Of a stretch of DNA of 23,274 bases, positions 7,465 through 13,857 are shown piece by piece. The stretch is from IMG/VR virus record IMGVR_UViG_3300002483_000079, positions 1-23,274 of that record; one strand, written 5' to 3'. Made by a program: the position numbers and the translations under genes. How positions within the stretch are numbered: position 1 is the stretch's first letter; each line of letters opens with the position of its first letter. Under the pieces are notes generated by a model. That model ran no database searches and was not told the DNA's origin. It saw only the letters and a list, made by a program, of their open reading frames with translations. This DNA comes from a virus.

Positions 7465-9279
7465 ATGGCTGGTATTATTGATAGGTTGACCGAAGGTGTT
7501 GTCAACCGTGATATGCGCGCCGAAGGTCACGCTTTGTTATCAAAGTGGGAGCGCACAGGTCTTCTTGAAGGACTTGGTGATGACCGACAAAAAAATTCTA
7601 TGGCTCGACTGCTTGAAAACCAAGCAAAAGAGCTTCTTCGTGAGAGCAGCAGCATGGCTGGTGGTGATGTTGAGGGCTTTGCAGCCGTCGCGTTCCCCAT
7701 CGTCCGTCGCGTTTTCGCAGGTTTGATCGCAAACGATCTCGTTTCCGTTCAGCCAATGAGTCTGCCAAGCGGTCTCATTTTCTTCCTTGATTTCACCTTC
7801 TCGGCAGAGCCTGGTGATATGCCTCGTTTAGGTAACTCGGAAGACAAGTCAATCTACGGTACCGACCGAGTCGCTTCACAGGTGACTGGTGGTGTGAACC
7901 TTGTGGGTGAGACCTACAAGGGTGACCAATCTGGTCCTCGCACCGTTATGGGTTACGCTTACGCTTCCCCAAGTGGTTCCAACGACGGCGCTATCACTCA
8001 AGCACACACAACTGTTAACGCAGTATTCTTGCTTGATGGTTCTGTGACTGACGCAAACAAGAAGCACATTGACTTTGATGTTGATCTTCTTGCTGTAACC
8101 GATTCTTCTATCGGTGCTGTTGTCTTTGAGGTTGACCAAGCTGAGCTTGCTGGTGCTGCCGGCGTTGATGGATTAGATCTCAACAACATGGGTGCTTTCC
8201 AACTTAGCTCGACCGCTCTTGGGACCTTGGATGATGTTATCGACGGTCTTACTGGCGATGCTGACGCACAAATTCGTCGTCTGACTAAGCCTGTTGCAGC
8301 TTCTGCTTCCGGAACTGGTAAAGCAGCAATTCGTTTTGTTGTAACTGCCCGCGCCGCACGCATTGATGCAGGTAACACAAGCAAGTCAAGTACTACACTC
8401 ATCGGTGCTGGTGAGGCCTCTTGGCCACAGCGTGATAACTTCGATGCTAGCGCCGCTCTCGGTTCTATCGTTGGTGCTACACCATGGGGACTTGAAGGTG
8501 AGGCTCGCATCCCAGAGATCGACATCAAGGTTGACAGCATTGCTGTTACCGCTCAAACCAAGAAGCTCAAGGCTAAGTGGACCCCGGAGTTAGGTCAAGA
8601 CCTTAACGCCTACCACAACCTTGATGCTGAAGTTGAGTTGACCTCGATTCTTTCAGAGCAGATTGCTCTTGAAATTGATCGTGAGATTCTTGCTGACCTC
8701 GTTCGCGGCTCCACAGCTTCGACTCGTTACTGGTCTCGCGCTCCAGGTCTTTTCGTGGACGCTAACGGTAATGAGCTTGGTGCTGCTTCTGCTGCTCCTG
8801 AGTTCACAGGAACCGTCTCTGAGTGGTACGAGACTCTCGTTGAGACTATCAACGATGTTTCGGCTGCAATCCACCGCAAGACTCTGCGTGGTGGTGCTAA
8901 CTTCATCGTCTGCGGACCTGAAGTTGCCAACATCCTTGAGTTCACCGCTGGCTTCCGTGCTTCCGTCACTCATGACGATGAGACCGGTTCTGTCGGTGCT
9001 GTCAATGTCGGCTCGCTGAGCAAGAAGTTCGATGTTATCGTCGATCCTTACTTCCTCCGCAATGTAGTCCTCGTTGGTCGTCGCGGTTCGTCTTTCCTTG
9101 AAAGCGGATATGTGTACGCGCCATATGTGCCACTGCAAACTACACCAACCATCTTTGGACCAGAAGACTTCGTGCCCCGTAAGGGCGTGATGACTCGCTA
9201 CGCCAAGAAGATGGTTCGTCCAGATATGTATGGACTGGTTGTCGTTCGCGGCCTGCTTGGCGAGGAAGGAAGCTCCTAG
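7465..9279 (+). CDS. gp23: Major capsid protein (T4 gp23-like)
   Basis: A 604-residue protein with a strong AGGAGG site. The N-terminus resembles T4 gp23: LLSKWERTGLLEG (24-36) and LLENQAKELL (49-58). The conserved capsid core follows, with VRRVFAGLIANDLVSVQPM (80-98), and the C-terminus has the gp23-like RYAKKMVRPDMYGLVVVRG. T4 gp23 is 521 residues; the extra length appears to lie in an inserted Ala/Gly/Asp-rich region at about 165-320. By alignment with T4, which loses 65 N-terminal residues, LRE60|S61 is the likely maturation cleavage; LLE35|G36 also fits the protease consensus. Codons are strongly biased (GCT, GGT, CTT, AAC, TTC), as expected for the most abundant virion protein. It is followed by a strong terminator. 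Confidence 0.93.
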   Translation: MAGIIDRLTEGVVNRDMRAEGHALLSKWERTGLLEGLGDDRQKNSMARLLENQAKELLRESSSMAGGDVEGFAAVAFPIVRRVFAGLIANDLVSVQPMSLPSGLIFFLDFTFSAEPGDMPRLGNSEDKSIYGTDRVASQVTGGVNLVGETYKGDQSGPRTVMGYAYASPSGSNDGAITQAHTTVNAVFLLDGSVTDANKKHIDFDVDLLAVTDSSIGAVVFEVDQAELAGAAGVDGLDLNNMGAFQLSSTALGTLDDVIDGLTGDADAQIRRLTKPVAASASGTGKAAIRFVVTARAARIDAGNTSKSSTTLIGAGEASWPQRDNFDASAALGSIVGATPWGLEGEARIPEIDIKVDSIAVTAQTKKLKAKWTPELGQDLNAYHNLDAEVELTSILSEQIALEIDREILADLVRGSTASTRYWSRAPGLFVDANGNELGAASAAPEFTGTVSEWYETLVETINDVSAAIHRKTLRGGANFIVCGPEVANILEFTAGFRASVTHDDETGSVGAVNVGSLSKKFDVIVDPYFLRNVVLVGRRGSSFLESGYVYAPYVPLQTTPTIFGPEDFVPRKGVMTRYAKKMVRPDMYGLVVVRGLLGEEGSS

Positions 9280-9300
9280 GAGTTAACTTAACCTAAATCT

Positions 9301-9337
9301 AAAGCCCCCCTGTTTTCAGGGGGGTTTTTGTTTTTTT
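9301..9337 (+). terminator. Strong rho-independent terminator after the capsid gene
   Basis: CCCCCCTG pairs with CAGGGGGG around a TTTT loop. The stem is flanked by AAAG upstream and two T-runs downstream. Confidence 0.9.
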
Positions 9338-9342
9338 ATAGA

Positions 9343-9350
9343 CTATATAT
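9343..9350 (+). promoter_or_regulatory. Candidate late-promoter box CTATATAT
   Basis: ACTATATATTGTAG right after the capsid terminator and 51 nt before the GTG start at 9402. The TTGTAG flank recurs after the box at 18592, supporting a shared element. Confidence 0.45.
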
Positions 9351-9401
9351 TGTAGCTTAATGCGATTCATTAATAACACACGCTTATAAAGGAGATTTAT
9401 C

Positions 9402-9974
9402 GTGAACAGAAGATTAGGAAGAAAAAGGCTTTACTCCACCGAGAAGAGAGGTCAGAAGTTAGCAAAAACTACAGGAACAGCTCTTACTGGTGCAGTCGGC
9501 AGCCAAACCCAACACCGCGATGGTCAACTGATAACAACAGAAATTATAATTGATTTAGGATCTTCTAAGGGCGCCCCATATTCTTATCCAACAACAGGCA
9601 CTGGTGGCTCAGGCCCCAGAGCAATTGGTATGGAAAGTGAATCTAACGCACAAGTAATCACCTTGTCTAACTCTTCTAATGGCTATGTAACCGATGGCGA
9701 ATTAGTTTGTTTGGAGACTCCAACTGGCGGCGGTGTTCATGTTGGCCTTTACCGCGGTAGCGCATTGACTGCATCTGGTGCCCACTTAAGCTTGGGAACT
9801 GAGCTTATAGCGCCTGCTGCTCAAGAAATTGGAGCAAATCAAACTTTTGATATTGACTCTGATGTTGGTGGTCAGCACCTTTACTTGGTTCACACCGGAA
9901 GTGGTAATGCTCAATATACTGGTGGTAAGTTTGTTTTAAGATTAAATGGTTACGAAGCATTTAGCGATCTATAA
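9402..9974 (+). CDS. Small virion protein, possible capsid decoration (paralogue A)
   Basis: A 190-residue protein starting at GTG with a strong AAAGGAGA site. It is clearly paralogous to the protein at 10230. Shared features are RLGRKRLYS near the N-terminus, a RDG.LITTEI.IDLGSSK block (about 39-55), a central VTDGELVCLETP-type block, and a closing KFVLRLNGY. The basic N-terminal tail could bind DNA or an acidic capsid surface; the rest is a predicted beta-rich domain with Gly/Ser/Thr loops. It lies just downstream of the capsid gene between two terminators. Capsid decoration or an internal head protein is a contextual guess only; no family name is recognised. Confidence 0.8.
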   Translation: MNRRLGRKRLYSTEKRGQKLAKTTGTALTGAVGSQTQHRDGQLITTEIIIDLGSSKGAPYSYPTTGTGGSGPRAIGMESESNAQVITLSNSSNGYVTDGELVCLETPTGGGVHVGLYRGSALTASGAHLSLGTELIAPAAQEIGANQTFDIDSDVGGQHLYLVHTGSGNAQYTGGKFVLRLNGYEAFSDL

Positions 9975-9997
9975 TGTAGCTAAAGGAATATTAATTT

Positions 9998-10024
9998 AAG
10001 CCCTCAAACGAGGGCTTTATTTTT
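9998..10024 (+). terminator. Rho-independent terminator after paralogue A
   Basis: AAGCCCTC pairs perfectly with GAGGGCTT around an AAAC loop, followed by TATTTTT. It separates the two paralogous genes into different transcription units. Confidence 0.85.
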
Positions 10025-10033
10025 AAAATGTTG

Positions 10034-10069
10034 ATCTCTTAAAATTTTTCGCCGGCAAATTTTTGAGAT
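10034..10069 (+). other. AT-rich imperfect hairpin with GCCGGC loop
   Basis: ATCTC pairs with GAGAT and, after a small internal loop, AAAATTT pairs with AAATTTT. The apex contains GCCGGC. It lies 9 nt after the terminator and 23 nt before the promoter box. It could be a protein binding site or a relic; no function is assigned. Confidence 0.4.
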
Positions 10070-10092
10070 TTTCGTTTTTGTAAATGAACGCA

Positions 10093-10100
10093 CTATTTAT
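10093..10100 (+). promoter_or_regulatory. Candidate late-promoter box CTATTTAT
   Basis: The decamer CACTATTTAT is identical to that before the scaffold gene. It lies 129 nt before the start at 10230, so a transcript would have a leader of about 115 nt containing the elements described next. Confidence 0.5.
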
Positions 10101-10114
10101 TATGACTTGAAATA

Positions 10115-10222
10115 TTCTCCTTTGGGCGAGGCCACTGCCCACAGAAAGATCCTGCTTCGAGGTGGCTGAAGCAGAATCATTGAATAGGACAGGTTATTGC
10201 AATAACATAATAATAAGGAGAA
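10115..10222 (+). promoter_or_regulatory. Structured leader with anti-Shine-Dalgarno and complementary hairpin loops
   Basis: TTCTCCTT (10115-10122) is the perfect complement of the ribosome site AAGGAGAA (10215-10222). Between them are hairpin 1 (TGGGC 10123-10127 with GCCCA 10137-10141) and hairpin 2 (CTGCTTC 10152-10158 with GAAGCAG 10168-10174). Both have 9-nt loops starting GAGG. Loop 1 contains GCCAC (10131-10135) and loop 2 GTGGC (10162-10166), so a 5-bp kissing interaction is possible. This could gate translation of the 10230 gene. It is read directly as base complementarity; regulation is inferred. Confidence 0.5.
10193..10206 (+). repeat. 14-nt perfect palindrome in the leader
   Basis: GTTATTGCAATAAC is fully self-complementary. 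It lies between hairpin 2 and the ribosome binding site of the 10230 gene. It has no loop as drawn, so as DNA it could bind a dimeric protein. As RNA it would form at best a short hairpin. Confidence 0.5.
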
Positions 10223-10229
10223 ATATATT

Positions 10230-10844
10230 ATGGGAAAAAGATTAGGAAGAAAGAGGCTTTATTCTCTTGAGAAGAAAGGTCAATCTAATACTAACACACC
10301 GTCCAACTCCATGACAGGAGCCATTGGACACACAAAGGTTAGCCGTGATGGCAACCTCATTACAACAGAGATTACCATCGATCTTGGTTCATCCAAGTAT
10401 CCAGGTGGCGGACTTATTCAATGTGCTACCGCTAATGCTATTATCGGCACAGGCGCACTTGGTTCTAGCTTGGGACAAATTACAACTGCTGTAAATGGTA
10501 TTGTTACCGAAGCTGAGCTTATTTGTGTTGAATCACCGGTTGGCGGAGTTACAGGTTCTGATATTGATGTTTCTTATGGAACCGGCTCCCAAGGTCTGTA
10601 TTCGGCATCTGCTGGCATGACATCACTTATTGCTGCCGGCGGAGAAAATGTTGTTATTGGCAAGAACTTTGTTGCAGATATTGATGATAATGCATTGGCT
10701 AACAAGTATCTTTACTTGACCAACGGCTTTGCAACTTCAACGCACCCACACTTGCCTGCTACCGACCAAGGTAATGCAACCGCATTTAGCGCTGGTAAGT
10801 TAGTCCTTCGCTTATACGGTTATGCCGTGCCGGATGACCTCTAG
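10230..10844 (+). CDS. Small virion protein, possible capsid decoration (paralogue B)
   Basis: A 204-residue paralogue of the protein at 9402. It shares RLGRKRLYS (4-12), EKKGQ, a RDGNLITTEITIDLGSSK block (about 39-56), a VTEAELICVESP block and a final KLVLRLYGY. The middle is diverged and longer. The AAGGAG site ends 9 nt before the ATG, within reach of the anti-SD element in its leader. It is followed after 12 nt by the small Lys/Ala-rich gene, and the two probably share one transcript ending at the terminator at 11033. The two paralogues appear to be separately transcribed, which would allow different amounts. Decoration function is inferred from position next to the capsid gene. Confidence 0.8.
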   Translation: MGKRLGRKRLYSLEKKGQSNTNTPSNSMTGAIGHTKVSRDGNLITTEITIDLGSSKYPGGGLIQCATANAIIGTGALGSSLGQITTAVNGIVTEAELICVESPVGGVTGSDIDVSYGTGSQGLYSASAGMTSLIAAGGENVVIGKNFVADIDDNALANKYLYLTNGFATSTHPHLPATDQGNATAFSAGKLVLRLYGYAVPDDL

Positions 10845-10856
10845 GAGATACGATAC

Positions 10857-11012
10857 ATGTCTAAAAGAACTGTAATAATCAAAAAGAGAGCTTTGCGCGA
10901 AAGAGCCGCCCAACCAGCGGCCGCTCCTGCGAAGAAAGCAGCGCCAGCCAAAAAGGTAGCTAAAAAAGCTGTCAAAAAGGTCGCTAAAAAGGCTTCTTCT
11001 AAGGAAAAGTAG
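10857..11012 (+). CDS. Histone-H1-like Lys/Ala-rich 51-residue basic protein
   Basis: A short gene with a TAGGAGA site ending 8 nt before the ATG, ending TAG at 11010-11012. The product has 51 residues, with 15 Lys, 4 Arg, 14 Ala and only 2 acidic residues. The second half repeats A-K-K with Val, Ala or Pro spacers (residues 25-46), the signature of histone-H1-tail and Hc1-like DNA-binding tails. No hydrophobic core is evident, so it is probably unstructured until bound to nucleic acid. It lies between a virion protein and a strong terminator in the head module. Packaging-related DNA condensation, neutralisation of head DNA or an ejected nucleoid protein are possible (inference). Confidence 0.75.
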   Translation: MSKRTVIIKKRALRERAAQPAAAPAKKAAPAKKVAKKAVKKVAKKASSKEK

Positions 11013-11032
11013 TATATAAACATTTGTTTATT

Positions 11033-11064
11033 AAGCCCCCTGTGAAAGCAGGGGGCTTTTGTTT
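11033..11064 (+). terminator. Rho-independent terminator after the H1-like gene
   Basis: AAGCCCCCTG pairs perfectly with CAGGGGGCTT around a TGAAAG loop, followed by TTGTTT. Confidence 0.88.
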
Positions 11065-11073
11065 GTCAAATTA

Positions 11074-11081
11074 CTATTTAA
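11074..11081 (+). promoter_or_regulatory. Candidate late-promoter box CTATTTAA
   Basis: TACTATTTAATTTG just after the terminator and 18 nt before the start at 11100. It probably drives the neck and tail-completion genes through 13738, which are packed without gaps. Confidence 0.45.
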
Positions 11082-11099
11082 TTTGAGGAGCCTTATTAA

Positions 11100-12371
11100 A
11101 TGCCAACTAATCTTAATCCTAGATCAGAAACAAGTGCTATTGTATTAACTTCGACCGGCAGCACATCAAAAGTAACCGCATCGTTACCCTTCGGAGTTTA
11201 CAATGATTCGACAGAATTCTTAAGTGGCGCATCTGCACAAGTAGCTTACACATATAAAAAGCTGGGTGGGGATGTCGTAGATATTGAGTTAACACCAGCT
11301 AATGTTTATGCTGCATATGAAGAGGCAGTTTTAGAATACTCTTATATTATAAATTTGCATCAAGGCAAAAATGTTTTATCAACTGTGCTTGGTTCGCAGA
11401 CAGGAACATTCGATCATAAAGGTGGCATAACAGCGGGACCAACAAGTGCAAGCTTGAAATATCCTAGGTTTACTATTGGATATTCGCGAAGAGTTGGTGA
11501 TGGCGGTGCTTCTGCCGCTGGGTTCGGCGGAACAGTTCCATGCTATTCGGCGTCATTTAGGCCAGCAGAAAATGTTCAAGATTATGACATACAACAAATC
11601 ATCCAAAGCGCCTCAGACTCAGGTGTAGATGTGGCCGGTAACGCAGTTGATTATGCAGGAAAAGTAGGAGATAAAAGAGTTATAGTGACTAAAGTCTATT
11701 ATGTTTCTCCTCGTGCTATGTGGCGCTTTTACGGCTACTATGGCGGCATCGGAGTGGTCGGCAACTACTCTACATACGGCCAATTTGCAGATGATTCTAC
11801 ATTTGAGATTATCCCAACATGGCAAAACAAATTACAAGCCATGATGTATGAGGATTCAATTTACACAAGAACATCACATTATTCATATGAATTAATCAAC
11901 AATAAGTTAAGATTATACCCTACACCTCAAGATTGGGGTATGGATGGACTTAATGAAAGAATATGGGTAAAGTTCCATGTAGACTTAGAGCCATATGCTA
12001 CCGGCTCTTATGATAGTGGAGTCGAAGGCGTAAATAACATTAACACAGTGCCATTCGATAATATACCATACGAAAATATTAACTCTATGGGCAAACAGTG
12101 GATCAGAAAATATTCATTAGCATTGTGTAAGGAGATGCTTGGACAGATTCGTGGTAAGTTTACCACAATGCCGATCCCTGGCGAAAGTGTTACACTAAAT
12201 CATTCTGAATTGTTATCGCAAGCAAAAGAAGAACAAACCGCACTAAAAGATAAGTTGCGTGAAATGCTCAAAGAGCTTGAATACCCAGCGCTGGCTAAGG
12301 CAGACCAAGAAGTAACCGATGCCGCTACAAATGTATTGAAAGTTTCGCCATTGGGCATATTCGTAGGGTAA
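11100..12371 (+). CDS. Neck / head completion protein (T4 gp13-like)
   Basis: A 423-residue protein with a GAGGAG site. An N-terminal helical block (ANVYAAYEEAVLEYSYIINLHQGKN read in two parts, residues ~62-88) resembles head-tail adaptor helices. The region near residues 255-275 holds NNKLRLYPTPQDWG, a strand-turn element seen in phage neck proteins. The C-terminal part has a helix with LALCKEMLGQIRGKFT (around 340-355) and a LPIPGESVTLN-like turn, then a coiled segment with LLSQAKEEQTALKDKLREML. T4 gp13 is 309 residues. The position before the next two neck/tail genes supports the call. The role is to seal the filled head and provide the tail-joining platform. Family assignment is by pattern memory and gene order, not alignment. 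Confidence 0.65.
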   Translation: MPTNLNPRSETSAIVLTSTGSTSKVTASLPFGVYNDSTEFLSGASAQVAYTYKKLGGDVVDIELTPANVYAAYEEAVLEYSYIINLHQGKNVLSTVLGSQTGTFDHKGGITAGPTSASLKYPRFTIGYSRRVGDGGASAAGFGGTVPCYSASFRPAENVQDYDIQQIIQSASDSGVDVAGNAVDYAGKVGDKRVIVTKVYYVSPRAMWRFYGYYGGIGVVGNYSTYGQFADDSTFEIIPTWQNKLQAMMYEDSIYTRTSHYSYELINNKLRLYPTPQDWGMDGLNERIWVKFHVDLEPYATGSYDSGVEGVNNINTVPFDNIPYENINSMGKQWIRKYSLALCKEMLGQIRGKFTTMPIPGESVTLNHSELLSQAKEEQTALKDKLREMLKELEYPALAKADQEVTDAATNVLKVSPLGIFVG

Positions 12372-12378
12372 ATAAGAT

Positions 12379-12867
12379 ATGGCTGATGAATGGAAGAAAT
12401 CAAATGCACCGCCTCCTCCTCTCTTTTTGGGGAAGAAAGAGCGAGATCTTGTAAAGCAAGTAAACGATGAACTTATCGAAAAGGTCATCGGCCAACAAAT
12501 ATTATATTACTCAATTGACTTAGAAAATACACAGTTTCACGATCTGTATGGTGAGGCTGTAGAAAAAACTTTCCTACCACCAATACGAATTTATGCTCTG
12601 GTTGAATACACAGACTTTTCTACTTCTTATATGGACGGCTTTGGTGTCGATAAGTCATGGGAAATATTAGTACATTTTCACAGAAGAAGGCTTGAAGAAG
12701 ACCAGAATATGTATGTCAGAGAAGGCGACTTTGTTTTGTATAACGATAATTACTATGAAATTGTAAAATTAGTCGAATCCAGACTTTTGTTTGGACAAAC
12801 TGATCAAGACTTTGAGATCTCGGCCACCTGCAAGCGTGCAAGAAAGGGACTTTTTGATGCTACCTGA
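12379..12867 (+). CDS. Neck protein / head closure (T4 gp14-like)
   Basis: A 162-residue protein, 7 nt after the previous stop with no good ribosome site, so probably translationally coupled. A Pro-rich start (APPPPLFLGKKE) precedes the block DLVKQVNDELIEKVIGQQI (24-42). That is followed by YGEAVEKTFLPPIRIYALVE and a closing GDFVLYNDNYYEIVKLVE element typical of head-closure or neck proteins with a small beta-barrel. T4 gp14 is 256 residues, so this is a shorter relative if the assignment is correct. Gene order (13-like, 14-like, 15-like) matches T4. Its 3' end overlaps the start of the next gene by 11 nt. Confidence 0.65.
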   Translation: MADEWKKSNAPPPPLFLGKKERDLVKQVNDELIEKVIGQQILYYSIDLENTQFHDLYGEAVEKTFLPPIRIYALVEYTDFSTSYMDGFGVDKSWEILVHFHRRRLEEDQNMYVREGDFVLYNDNYYEIVKLVESRLLFGQTDQDFEISATCKRARKGLFDAT

Positions 12868-13738
12868 TAATTTTGATTTTGCAATGATACCTAGCGGTTC
12901 TACTTCTTTCTCATTAAAGGAAGTGGGAATGTATTCGTCTACGATAGAAGATATAGATTATGTTATCACATCATGGCTGAAAGAAGATTTAGAATTAAGT
13001 TGCAGAACTAACGAAGGATATACAAAAGTTCCAGTTTTATGGCAAGCGCCAGAGCGAGCATATCAGGTCAAAAACAAAAAAGAACTAAGAGACGACAATG
13101 ACGCATTAAAGTTGCCTTTAATCAGCATTGAAAGAACAGGAATCACCAAAGACCCAGAGAAAAAGGGCTCATTCCAAGCACACTATTATTCCACTGATAA
13201 AAATGGCCGCTCTGGTCGGTTTGTTATAGCTAAAAAAATAGTTCCTGATAAGACTCAGAACTTTGCAATTGCAGCCGGCACAAGAACAAACAACGATGGC
13301 AAGCTGCAGCGATTTTACCCACGAGTGAACAAGAAGATTGTAATACAAACAGTATCAATACCGATCCCTGTCTATGTAAATGTCGATTATAAGATTTTGA
13401 TAAAAACAGAATATCAGCAGCAGATGAACACCTTAGTTACACCATTTATCGCTAGAACTGGACAAATAAACGCTTTATCCCTCAAGAGAAACGGACATTC
13501 ATATGAGATCTTTATAGATCAAAATTTCTCCCACTCAAACAATGTGGCCTCTTTAGGGGAAGACATACGAGAATTTCAAACAGAGATCACAATACGAGCC
13601 TTGGGCTACTTAATTGGTGAGGGGCCCAATGATGATCGCCCAATTGTCAGAGTGGATGAGAACACAGTAGAGTATCAATTTCCTCAAGAATCGACGGTAC
13701 CCGCCGGAAATACCACTTTGTTTAGCGACGATAATTGA
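12857..13738 (+). CDS. gp15: Tail sheath stabiliser / tail completion protein (T4 gp15-like)
   Basis: A 293-residue protein. I choose the ATG at 12857, with AAAGGGA upstream, instead of the upstream ATG at 12791, because the extra 22 residues lie wholly inside the preceding gene and look like its shadow. Features consistent with gp15: LPLISIERTGI (about 90-100); two strands VSIPIPVYVNVDYKI and TEYQQQMNTLVTPFI (about 171-205); and a late block SYEIFIDQ followed by GEDIREFQTEITIRALGYLIG (about 240-270). T4 gp15 is 272 residues. The protein caps the finished tail tube and sheath and contacts the neck. It is placed between neck and sheath genes as expected. Confidence 0.78.
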   Translation: MLPDNFDFAMIPSGSTSFSLKEVGMYSSTIEDIDYVITSWLKEDLELSCRTNEGYTKVPVLWQAPERAYQVKNKKELRDDNDALKLPLISIERTGITKDPEKKGSFQAHYYSTDKNGRSGRFVIAKKIVPDKTQNFAIAAGTRTNNDGKLQRFYPRVNKKIVIQTVSIPIPVYVNVDYKILIKTEYQQQMNTLVTPFIARTGQINALSLKRNGHSYEIFIDQNFSHSNNVASLGEDIREFQTEITIRALGYLIGEGPNDDRPIVRVDENTVEYQFPQESTVPAGNTTLFSDDN

Positions 13739-13798
13739 GTTCAGGAACTGAAAACACGCTTTTATTGATATCAGGGTATCCTTTAGAAGTCGATAACA

Positions 13799-13806
13799 CT
13801 ATTTAA
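13799..13806 (+). promoter_or_regulatory. Candidate late-promoter box CTATTTAA
   Basis: ACACTATTTAAAG, 51 nt before the sheath start, in a 119-nt gap that otherwise holds no gene and no clear terminator. Confidence 0.42.
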
Positions 13807-13857
13807 AGTATGATTGAGGCATCAATTAATACCATTATATAACGAGGGAAACGAAAC

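Noticed and set aside
7998-8540. A 180-codon open frame on the minus strand inside the capsid gene
   Set aside because: It is the mirror of a strongly codon-biased gene (GCT/GGT/CTT), which removes stops on the opposite strand. It has no ribosome site and no protein-like pattern.
10100-10215. Possible tRNA or known riboswitch in the gap before 10230
   Set aside because: The two hairpins do not form a cloverleaf, there is no T-loop consensus or acceptor stem, and I recognise no known riboswitch core. It is kept as an unclassified leader structure.
10841-11023. A hydrophobic minus-strand frame resembling a small membrane protein
   Set aside because: It is the antisense of the Lys/Ala codons of the H1-like gene, which has a good ribosome site, correct strand and a terminator.
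12791-12856. Longer N-terminus of the gp15-like protein starting inside the gp14-like gene
   Set aside because: The extra 22 residues overlap the preceding gene in another frame, and the ATG at 12857 has a better ribosome site.
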